From positions 1 to 7,386 of the forward strand of contig JAHECQ010000198.1 in assembly GCA_024641625.1 (NCBI GenBank): a stretch of 7,386 nucleotides of DNA, given 5' to 3'. Positions within the stretch are counted from its first letter, which is position 1. Every line of letters starts with the position of its first letter. Of this stretch, positions 1 to 5,814 are shown one piece after another. Position numbers and translations under genes: made by a program. The notes under the pieces were generated by a model that was not told the DNA's origin, searched no databases, and was given only the letters and a program-made list of their open reading frames with translations. The DNA is from Acidimicrobiales bacterium. GTDB taxonomy: Bacteria; Actinomycetota; Acidimicrobiia; Acidimicrobiales; SZUA-35.

Positions 1-1373
1 CGCCACAGGTTGTAGATCGGGTCCTCGAAGATGGGCATCGGCACCTTCGGGCCGAAGCCCAGCGAGGCGGCGATGGCGGCCGCCACCAGACGTGCCTCGC
101 TCGGCGTGTGACCGTGGTCGGTCGTCGGATCGGCGAGGAGCGACCGGTCGCTCCACAACGGCTGGGCGCCGGTTTCCCAGACCAGCGAGAATTGCCAGCG
201 TGGCAGTGGCTCACCCGGGTACCACTTCCCCTGACCGCAGTGCAGGACGGCGCCCGGGGCGAACCGGTTCCACAAGCGTTCGGTCAGCTCGATGGCCTTG
301 GACCGTTTGGTCTCCCCGTCGGCGTGGGTACTCCACTCCGGCGAATCGATGTCGTCGACCGACACGAACGTCGGCTCACCACCCATGGTCAGGCGAACGT
401 CGGAGGCCGCCAGGGCATCGTCGATGCGGTGCCCGAGAAGATCGATGGCCTCCCACTGCGATGAGGTGTACGGGAGCGTGACCCGCGGTGTTTCGACGAT
501 CCGGGTCACCGTGTTGGCGAAATCGAAGGTGGTCTCGCACGGCCCGATGGTGCCGGAGATGGCCGCGGCCGACGCCGGCGTGGGCGTGCAGGCCAGCGGG
601 ATGTGTCCCTCGGCGGTGGCGAGGCCGGAAGTCGGGTCGAGGCCGAACCAGCCGGCGCCGGGTAGGTAGACCTCCGCCCAGGCGTGGAGGTCGGTGAAAT
701 CGGCGACCGGGCCCGCCGGCCCGTCGAGCGGTGCGACGTCGGCCGTGAGCTGGACGAGGTATCCCGAAACGAAGCGGGCGGCCAGTCCGAGGTGGCGCAA
801 CAGTTCGACCAACAGCCACGACGAGTCCCGGCAGCTGCCCGCCATCCGCTCGAGCGATTGTTCACAGGTTTGCACGCCCTCCTCCAACCGGACCTCGTAA
901 CGAAGCGTCTGTTGGATTCGTTGCGCGATCGCAGTGAGCACGTTGACCGTCGGACCGGTGGGAGCGCCGATCTCGGTCAGCAGCTTGCCGAGCAGCGGCC
1001 CCACCGGTTCGCGCGGCGTGAGGTACGGCTGCAGCTCATCGCGGGTGAGTTCGTCGTAAACGAACGGGAACTGCTCGGCCGACTCCTCCAGGAAGAAGTC
1101 GAACGGGTTGATGGTGACGAGGCGAGCTGCCAACGACACATCGATCTCGAAGAACTCGATGGGTTCGGGGAACACGACACGGGCGACGAAGTTGCCGAAC
1201 GGATCCTGTTGCCAGTTCAGGAAGTGGTTGGCCGGCCGAATCGTCAGCTCGTAGGCCTCGATGGGAGTGCGAGTGTGGGGGGCAGGGCGCAGCCGTACCA
1301 GGTGCGGGCCGAGGGACACCGGTCGGTCGTACCGGTAGGTGCTTCGATGACGGAGTCCGACAGTGATCGACAT
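1..1373 (-). CDS. Large transglutaminase-DUF2126 protein, N-terminal 457 residues (cut by left edge)
   Basis: This open frame starts at the ATG at 1373-1371 and runs off the left edge without a stop. Residues 1-115 form a bacterial transglutaminase N-terminal domain (MSITVGLRHRSTYRYDRPV, then LGPHLVRLRPAPHTRTPI). The transglutaminase core follows, with catalytic Cys181 (GSCRDSSW), His230 (LHAWAEVYLP) and Asp246 (GLDPTSG), so the triad is complete. From about residue 300 the DUF2126 region begins, recognisable by LTMGGEPTFVSVDD, CGQGKWYPGEPLPRW and FEDPIYNLW. Family members are usually about 1,100 residues, so roughly 60% lies outside the window. The activity is predicted from the fold: a Cys-protease-like peptidase, amidase or acyl-transfer enzyme. 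Relatives sit beside circularly permuted ATP-grasp and alpha-E proteins in predicted peptide-modification clusters. The gene lies 41 bp after the amidotransferase-transglutaminase fusion and is probably co-transcribed with it. I see no good Shine-Dalgarno near the ATG; a GGGAGG about 25 nt upstream is too distant. The start rests on the match to the family N-terminus. Confidence 0.93.
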   Translation of the reverse strand, partial: MSITVGLRHRSTYRYDRPVSLGPHLVRLRPAPHTRTPIEAYELTIRPANHFLNWQQDPFGNFVARVVFPEPIEFFEIDVSLAARLVTINPFDFFLEESAEQFPFVYDELTRDELQPYLTPREPVGPLLGKLLTEIGAPTGPTVNVLTAIAQRIQQTLRYEVRLEEGVQTCEQSLERMAGSCRDSSWLLVELLRHLGLAARFVSGYLVQLTADVAPLDGPAGPVADFTDLHAWAEVYLPGAGWFGLDPTSGLATAEGHIPLACTPTPASAAAISGTIGPCETTFDFANTVTRIVETPRVTLPYTSSQWEAIDLLGHRIDDALAASDVRLTMGGEPTFVSVDDIDSPEWSTHADGETKRSKAIELTERLWNRFAPGAVLHCGQGKWYPGEPLPRWQFSLVWETGAQPLWSDRSLLADPTTDHGHTPSEARLVAAAIAASLGFGPKVPMPIFEDPIYNLW

Positions 1374-1414
1374 GGAGCCATGGTAGTGAGGGTGCGCAAC
1401 CTCCCAAGCCCGCC

Positions 1415-3193
1415 TCAGTCGACCTCGACGACCTCGTCGACCTCGACGGCGATACTCAGGGTCTCGTTGCCACCACCGCCACGGTGAATGACACCCGCCG
1501 TGGGCGTGGCGTCTCGATAGTTGCGACCGGTGGCGACACGGATGTGGTCGCTGCCGGCCCGGCACCCGTTGGTCGGATCGTAACCCCGCCAACCGAGGTG
1601 CGGCAGGTAGACCTCCACCCATGCGTGGGACGCTTCGGACTGGATGGTGTTCTGGTAGTCCGCCCCGGTGTAGATGTAGCCGACCCGATATCGGGCCGGT
1701 ATCTGGAGCAGTCGGCACACCGTGATCATCAGATTGGCAAAATCCTGGCAGACGCCGGCTCGGCTCTCGAAGACCTGGTACGGCGTGGTCTCGAGCGTGG
1801 TGAACCCCGGCGTGTAGGCGAAGTCTCGATAGATGGTGTTCGTCAGGTCATCGAGGGCGCCCAGCAGGTCGTGACGATTTCGTTGGACGAACGAGTGGGC
1901 GAACGCGCCGATCTCCCGCAGCTGGCTCTCGGGAAGCTCGGCGGGCAACAAATACGGAGTCATCATCTGGTACTGCCACGGCATCCAGACCAAGGGCAAG
2001 GTCAACCGTTCCGGGAGCAGGTCGGGGCGATCAGCCGGCGCAGTCACCTCCACGACCGAGCGGGCGGTGATCACGAGTTCGTTGAACGGTTCGGTGATGT
2101 CGAACCCGGTGACCTCGTTGCCGAAGACGTCCTCGAAGCGGAAACGGGTGCCACCGGAGTTCACTTCGATGTCGTGGGACCGCACGCGCTGAAAATTGTC
2201 CTCCACCGGCGTGAGTCGTAGACGATGGGAGCTTCGCTCGACCGCTTCCTCGTAGCAATAGCTGGTGCGATGCGTGAGGCGCAGGGTGCGCCGCGCCGGA
2301 CGAGGCTGCTTGGGGGCCGACACCGAAGCGGCCGCTCGGCTCGAATCGGCCGGGCGCTCCTGTTGGGGCTCCGGCAGGGGAAGCGGTTCCGTCGATCCGG
2401 CTTCCGCCGCAGAGTCGTGCACCACGACGCTGCGGCGAACCACCAGGAGACCGCCCGGATGCAGTGGGAACCAGCCGCTGGGCGAGAGGGGGATGGACGA
2501 CACTGCGACCAGGCTCCGGTTGCGATCATCCGAAGAGTCGAGATCGAGTCTGATTCCCGCCGCAGCCATCGACGTCGCTTCATGCGGCGGCGTCAGCCGG
2601 CTCCACCACAGAGAACCCCGATTCGAAGCGTCGCGATAGGCCACGAGATCCTCACCGTCGCTCAACAACACGTTGAGCGGCCCATAGGAGTTCGCTTCGG
2701 CCAAGAGTTCCCGCAATCGCGAGTAGCCGAGATCCGAGATCGAGCGGGCACCAGCGGCGGCGGCGGCGGCGATCAGCCAACTGAAGACGTGCTCGCTGTC
2801 GGTCGGACCGCTTGGCGCGAACTGGGGGCCGGCAGGAAGCACCAAGCCTGCTGGGTAGTCGCCGCCGAGGTCGCCGTCATGAGCGAAGACCCAGGAGCGG
2901 CCACCCCAGAGCCGCACGAACGGGTGGGTGTCCCGATGCGTCGCCCGTTTCGAGGCACCACGAAGATGCGCCACCACCAGCGTCGGACGAAAGCGGTCCC
3001 AGTTGTGCATGACCTGGCCCATGCCCGAGGACTCGCCGGAGAACGGGTCGCGAACCACCGCCGCAGTCAATTCGTCCTCGGGGTACCAGGCCGCACCCCA
3101 GCCCGATGAGGCATCCGGGCTCGACAGTGCTCGGCCAAAGGAGATCTCCGGCGACGCCGCGGCATCGAACGACAACCCGATCAAGACACTCAC
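1415..3193 (-). CDS. Class II amidotransferase-like (Ntn) domain fused to a transglutaminase
   Basis: The protein has 592 residues from the GTG at 3193. Residues 2-260 resemble YafJ-type class II glutamine amidotransferases: SVLIGLSFD strand, GWG (31-33), AHLRGAS with Arg78, DTHPF (88-92), FAHDG (103-107), PTDSEH (130-135) and LNVLLSDGEDLVAYRD (173-188). A Pro/Ala/Ser-rich linker spans about 262-300. Residues 302-390 are the bacterial transglutaminase N-terminal domain (LRLTHRTSYCYEEAV). The transglutaminase core has Cys482 (GVCQDFAN), His523 (SHAWVEVYLP) and Asp539 (GYDPTNG) and ends with the usual GNETLSIAVEV. The transglutaminase half looks fully active. In the other half the family's nucleophilic Cys is Ser2, and the HNG oxyanion motif reads His105-Asp106-Gly107. 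The Ser sits exactly four residues before the conserved Gly, as Cys does in GlmS, AsnB and EgtC. An in-frame ATG at 3217 would add MSQGKSCD. I prefer the GTG because homology begins there and AGGGGAAG lies 9 nt upstream. The frame stays open further upstream, but that stretch lies over the glycosyltransferase gene and is not coding. There is no signal peptide, so the protein is probably cytoplasmic. Confidence 0.92.
   Translation of the reverse strand: MSVLIGLSFDAAASPEISFGRALSSPDASSGWGAAWYPEDELTAAVVRDPFSGESSGMGQVMHNWDRFRPTLVVAHLRGASKRATHRDTHPFVRLWGGRSWVFAHDGDLGGDYPAGLVLPAGPQFAPSGPTDSEHVFSWLIAAAAAAGARSISDLGYSRLRELLAEANSYGPLNVLLSDGEDLVAYRDASNRGSLWWSRLTPPHEATSMAAAGIRLDLDSSDDRNRSLVAVSSIPLSPSGWFPLHPGGLLVVRRSVVVHDSAAEAGSTEPLPLPEPQQERPADSSRAAASVSAPKQPRPARRTLRLTHRTSYCYEEAVERSSHRLRLTPVEDNFQRVRSHDIEVNSGGTRFRFEDVFGNEVTGFDITEPFNELVITARSVVEVTAPADRPDLLPERLTLPLVWMPWQYQMMTPYLLPAELPESQLREIGAFAHSFVQRNRHDLLGALDDLTNTIYRDFAYTPGFTTLETTPYQVFESRAGVCQDFANLMITVCRLLQIPARYRVGYIYTGADYQNTIQSEASHAWVEVYLPHLGWRGYDPTNGCRAGSDHIRVATGRNYRDATPTAGVIHRGGGGNETLSIAVEVDEVVEVD
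1418..1447. repeat. 12-bp direct repeat in the coding end of the fusion gene
   Basis: The 12-mer gtcgacctcgac occurs at 1418-1429 and again at 1436-1447, an 18-bp period. Each copy contains the palindrome GTCGAC. It encodes the final residues VEVDEVVEVD of the fusion protein, an acidic, valine-rich tail. The repeat may reflect no more than codon preference at a duplicated peptide motif. Confidence 0.6.
2755..2769. repeat. Short CGG trinucleotide run (poly-Ala stretch)
   Basis: Five consecutive cgg triplets lie inside the amidotransferase-like domain and encode the alanine run after HVFSWLI (about residues 142-147). They lie in a predicted helix, where small length changes would be tolerated. 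Such runs can slip, so Ala number may vary between strains. Confidence 0.5.
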
Positions 3194-3202
3194 GTCGCAG
3201 CT

Positions 3203-3210
3203 CTTCCCCT
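3203..3210 (-). promoter_or_regulatory. Candidate ribosome-binding site for the amidotransferase-transglutaminase fusion
   Basis: AGGGGAAG on the minus strand lies 9 nt before the GTG at 3193. It is a fair, not perfect, Shine-Dalgarno match. The competing ATG at 3217 has a better core, AGGAG (3225-3221), but with only 3 nt of spacing, which is short. Together with family alignment this favours the GTG start. Confidence 0.45.
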
Positions 3211-3262
3211 GGCTCATCAACTCCTGGCCCGTCGCAGGAGTGTAGGTCGCCCGTGACGCGTC

Positions 3263-3282
3263 GAAGACCACAGACTGTCTTC
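3263..3282. repeat. Imperfect palindrome, 6-bp arms (gaagac / gtcttc) with 8-nt spacer
   Basis: gaagac at 3263-3268 is complementary to gtcttc at 3277-3282. It lies at the downstream edge of the tandem repeats and overlaps the last unit. It could be a small operator or a weak hairpin in the leader RNA. Six-base arms can arise by chance. Confidence 0.35.
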
Positions 3283-3333
3283 TCCTACCGCCGTCTGTCG
3301 CCTCGTGTCGCCGACTGTCCCCTCGTGTCGCCG
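3274..3333. repeat. Three head-to-tail 20-bp tandem units
   Basis: Units occupy 3314-3333, 3294-3313 and 3274-3293 with no gaps. In plus-strand sense the first is actgtcccctcgtgtcgccg. The middle unit differs from it at 2 of 20 positions and the third at 5 of 20. The array ends at the base adjoining the glycosyltransferase stop codon. A 20-bp period is about two helical turns, so bound proteins would fall on the same face of the DNA. There are no spacers, so it is not a CRISPR array, and it is outside any gene I support. Confidence 0.75.
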
Positions 3334-4761
3334 TCAGTGTGACCGGGCGTCGGTCGGGATTCCTCGCCGTTCCATCGAGCCCCACTCCATGTCGCCGCGG
3401 CAGAACCGCGCGATCCCACGCAGGCGCCACCAGACCGTCAGCTGGCGATAGCCGACGTGCTCGAGTACGGCCCAGACCAGCATCAACGATCGGTCGCGAG
3501 AGGTTCCGTACCGTTGATCGGAGAACTCCGCCAGGAGCACCGCGATCAGCGAGTGGAGCAAGCCGAGCCCACAGGCGGCGAGAAGGACGAGCAGCGCCAG
3601 TGGCGTGCCGACCACGCCGATGATCAGGCCCACAGCGAGCAGGATCAAGCCCACTCCCTCCACGATGGGAGCGGCCCATTCGATGGCGACGAAGAAGGGG
3701 AAGAGCACCCATCCAAGGACCCCGTAGCGAGGGTTGCAGAGAACCCGGTGGTGGTGCCAGAGGGTTTCGGACAATCCACGGTGCCATCGATCGCGTTGCC
3801 GAGCGAGCACCCGGAGCGCCTCGGGCGCCTCCGTCCAGGCAACAGGGTCGGCCACGAACTCGACCCGTGCCGGCCGCTGCCGCTCGTAGCCGTCTCGACG
3901 CAGCCTCACGATGATGTCCATGTCCTCACCGACACCGTGGCGGTATCCCCCGATGTCCAGGAGCGCCTGGCGACGGAAGAGGGCGAACGCTCCGGAGATG
4001 ACGATGTTGCCGCCGAGGCGATTCCATCCGAGGCGACCGAACAGGAACGCTCGCAAGTACTCGACCGCCTGGATGCCGGCGACGTACCCACCGGGGGTGC
4101 GAATCTCCTGCATGCGACCGTTGCGGACCACACACCCGTTGGCTACCCGAATCGTGGCGCCCGCCGCGACCACGCCCTCGGTCCCCAGGAAAGGACGCAC
4201 GAGTCGCTGCATCGCATCCTCCTCGACGATCGTGTCGGCGTCGAGCGAGCACACGAGGTCACCGCCGGCGAGGTTGATTGCTGCGTTGAGTGCGTCGGCC
4301 TTACCGCCGTTGCGTTTGGCCGCAACGACCAGCTGCGGGTGCTCCTGTGACCGGAACATCGCGGTGATCTCCTGGCAGGGAAGCACCCGATGCGACGTTG
4401 GATGAACGGGTTCGAGGCCGAATCCGGACCGGAGCGCCTCCAGCGTGCCGTCGGTCGAGCCGTCATCCACGACAACGATCTCGAGACAGGGGTACCCGAG
4501 CGTGAGCAAGCCCCGAATGCTCTCCACGATGGTCACGGCCTCGTTGTGCGCGGGAACCAACATGGAGATCCGGGGCGTGATCGGCGATGACAGCAATCGT
4601 TGCAGCTGGAAGTCGTCGGCCTCGACCGAATGACGCCGCAACTCGAGCGCGGCCGACACCATGAGAAGCAGATAGATGCCGTTCACCAAGACGAAGTAGC
4701 CGAAGACCATCCAGCTGCCGAACGAGAGCATCGAGCCGAGCGCAGCTCCGGCTCCGCTCAC
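3334..4761 (-). CDS. Membrane glycosyltransferase family 2, processive type
   Basis: The protein has 475 residues and starts at GTG 4761-4759. One N-terminal membrane segment (about 15-38) precedes a cytoplasmic GT2 catalytic domain. This has ISMLVPAHNE (65-74), nucleotide-binding VVDDGSTDGT (Asp99-Asp100), KRNGGKADALNAA, the metal-binding DAD (174-176), the acceptor-side GED (278-280) and QRDRW (322-326), the QxxRW motif of processive enzymes such as PgaC, hyaluronan and cellulose synthases. Hydrophobic stretches at about 349-381 and 384-411, with a possible third near 425-445, form the C-terminal membrane part. The likely job is polymerising a sugar from a nucleotide-sugar donor and passing the chain across the inner membrane. 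The sugar cannot be told from the sequence. Its start overlaps the HEAT gene stop in a GTGA tetranucleotide, implying translational coupling. The diguanylate cyclase upstream suggests c-di-GMP control, but I see no PilZ domain here. PgaC-like is the nearest functional analogy, not an assignment. Confidence 0.93.
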   Translation of the reverse strand: MSGAGAALGSMLSFGSWMVFGYFVLVNGIYLLLMVSAALELRRHSVEADDFQLQRLLSSPITPRISMLVPAHNEAVTIVESIRGLLTLGYPCLEIVVVDDGSTDGTLEALRSGFGLEPVHPTSHRVLPCQEITAMFRSQEHPQLVVAAKRNGGKADALNAAINLAGGDLVCSLDADTIVEEDAMQRLVRPFLGTEGVVAAGATIRVANGCVVRNGRMQEIRTPGGYVAGIQAVEYLRAFLFGRLGWNRLGGNIVISGAFALFRRQALLDIGGYRHGVGEDMDIIVRLRRDGYERQRPARVEFVADPVAWTEAPEALRVLARQRDRWHRGLSETLWHHHRVLCNPRYGVLGWVLFPFFVAIEWAAPIVEGVGLILLAVGLIIGVVGTPLALLVLLAACGLGLLHSLIAVLLAEFSDQRYGTSRDRSLMLVWAVLEHVGYRQLTVWWRLRGIARFCRGDMEWGSMERRGIPTDARSH

Positions 4762-5813
4762 GCTGCGCCCCTGCGTTCGTCGAGGAGCCGGCCACGGGAC
4801 AGCATCTGAGCAGCAACATCGGCCGCAAGAGGAGCATCCGACCGGGCAGCCCGTCTCAGGACCAGGAGGCCGGGCGATCCCATGTTGTGCAACGCCCCTC
4901 CAGCGGCGAGTCGGACCTCCCAGCTCGGATCGTCGAGACTCGACGCCACGCGGGTCGCCGATGGCCAGTGCCGTAATCGCCCCAACGCGATCGCAGCGGC
5001 GGCCCTGACCCGCTCGTCGTCATCGGCCAGGCCCGCCTCGAGGTGTTCGAAGGCCTGGGTTCCCCCCACGGAGCCGAGCACGCCGTGGGCGCGGGAGCGG
5101 ATGACCGGGTCGTGGTGGCGACACAGGCTCAGCGCAGGAACGACGAACCGAGAGTCATTGATCCACTCGGCCACGTCCAACGCGGCCATGAGGCCACGCC
5201 GATCACCAGCAGCGAGCTGTTGGACGATGGCGGGCACCGATCGCAGCCCGAGCCGAATGAGCGCATCGGTCGCGGCGAACCGCGTCAGCGCGTCATCATC
5301 GGACAGGAGCCGAACGACAGCGTCCAGTTCGGCACCGTTGGCACCTTCGACGGTCCAGGTCGCCGTCGTACTTCGGATCCGGGGGTGCGGGTCCGACAGC
5401 AGCTCGAGGCGGAGGTCCCTGTGCTCATCGAGCAGGGCGAGCAGTTGCACGCCGCGCAGCCGACGCCGCCACCGACGACTGCCGGCAAGACATACCGCCC
5501 AGCGGACGACACCGAGGTCGTTGGCGATGACACGGAACGACGGGAGATCGCCGGTGCGAATGTTCCGGTTGAGTTCGTGGAACAAGTCCACGAGAAGTCG
5601 CGTCGGCAGCTCGGCGAGCACCGACATCTCGGCGGCCTCGCACTCTCCGCTGAAGACGGCCATGAGGGCGGATCGACCACGGCTCCGTAGCAGTGCGTCC
5701 CGCTTCGACCTGATGTCGCTGAGGCGGGCGTGGGACACGACGACCGTCGCGATCAGGGCGACCGCCGCAAACACCGCGATCAGCGCCACGTCGAGGACCC
5801 CATCAGGAGTCAC
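4758..5813 (-). CDS. Membrane-anchored HEAT-repeat protein
   Basis: The protein has 351 residues and starts at GTG 5813-5811. A single hydrophobic segment (about 6-27, VALIAVFAAVALIATVVV) anchors the N-terminus. A basic linker follows, so the rest is probably cytoplasmic. From about residue 130 the protein is built of HEAT/PBS-lyase-type helical repeats: LLSDPHPRIRSTTA, LLSDDDALTRFAATDALIRLG, CRHHDPVIRSRAHGVLGSVG, GLADDDERVRAAAAIALGRL and SLDDPSWEVRLAAGGALHNMG, with a probable divergent copy at 200-228. I see no catalytic motif. HEAT arrays bind partner proteins. Sitting between a diguanylate cyclase and a glycosyltransferase, and coupled to both, it probably assembles or regulates the synthase complex at the membrane. 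That role is inferred from position. Residues 50-125 are helical and basic (RRWRRRLR at 113-120) and not assigned to a known family. The start is well supported by GGAGG 5 nt upstream. Confidence 0.88.
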   Translation of the reverse strand: MTPDGVLDVALIAVFAAVALIATVVVSHARLSDIRSKRDALLRSRGRSALMAVFSGECEAAEMSVLAELPTRLLVDLFHELNRNIRTGDLPSFRVIANDLGVVRWAVCLAGSRRWRRRLRGVQLLALLDEHRDLRLELLSDPHPRIRSTTATWTVEGANGAELDAVVRLLSDDDALTRFAATDALIRLGLRSVPAIVQQLAAGDRRGLMAALDVAEWINDSRFVVPALSLCRHHDPVIRSRAHGVLGSVGGTQAFEHLEAGLADDDERVRAAAAIALGRLRHWPSATRVASSLDDPSWEVRLAAGGALHNMGSPGLLVLRRAARSDAPLAADVAAQMLSRGRLLDERRGAA

Positions 5814-5814
5814 G

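Larger units (their letters stand above)
3218..3333 (-). promoter_or_regulatory. Intergenic region between glycan module and transglutaminase module; likely promoter/operator zone
   Basis: This is the only sizeable gap in the window, between the glycosyltransferase stop (3334-3336) and the fusion gene start. Its upstream half is three tandem 20-bp units. Next comes a 6-bp inverted repeat, then TACACT (3244-3239), a 4-of-6 match to a bacterial -10 hexamer at a plausible distance from the start. I see no convincing -35 at 16-18 bp, so the promoter itself is weakly supported. There is no hairpin followed by a T tract, hence no evident terminator, and read-through from the upstream operon remains possible. 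Confidence 0.35.

Noticed and set aside
1036..1407. Minus-strand open frame beginning ATG 7 bases upstream of the DUF2126 start
   Set aside because: It is in a different frame from the transglutaminase-DUF2126 protein and its translation resembles nothing. The neighbouring ATG gives a perfect family N-terminus.
684..1487. A 267-codon plus-strand open frame, and others at 1484-2221, 2225-3109 and 3457-4350
   Set aside because: All are antisense to genes with clear catalytic motifs. Their translations are low-complexity (Arg, Gly, Val, Asp) without recognisable folds.
3263..3282. Inverted repeat as an intrinsic terminator of the glycan operon
   Set aside because: The stem is only 6 bp with an 8-nt loop and no T tract follows on either strand.
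3274..3333. Tandem units as a CRISPR array
   Set aside because: Units are contiguous with no spacers, 20 bp long and only three in number.
3218..3787. N-terminal extension of the amidotransferase-transglutaminase frame up to 3787
   Set aside because: It overlaps the C-terminal end of the glycosyltransferase and the tandem repeats. The translation is Arg/Pro-rich, and homology starts only at the GTG at 3193.
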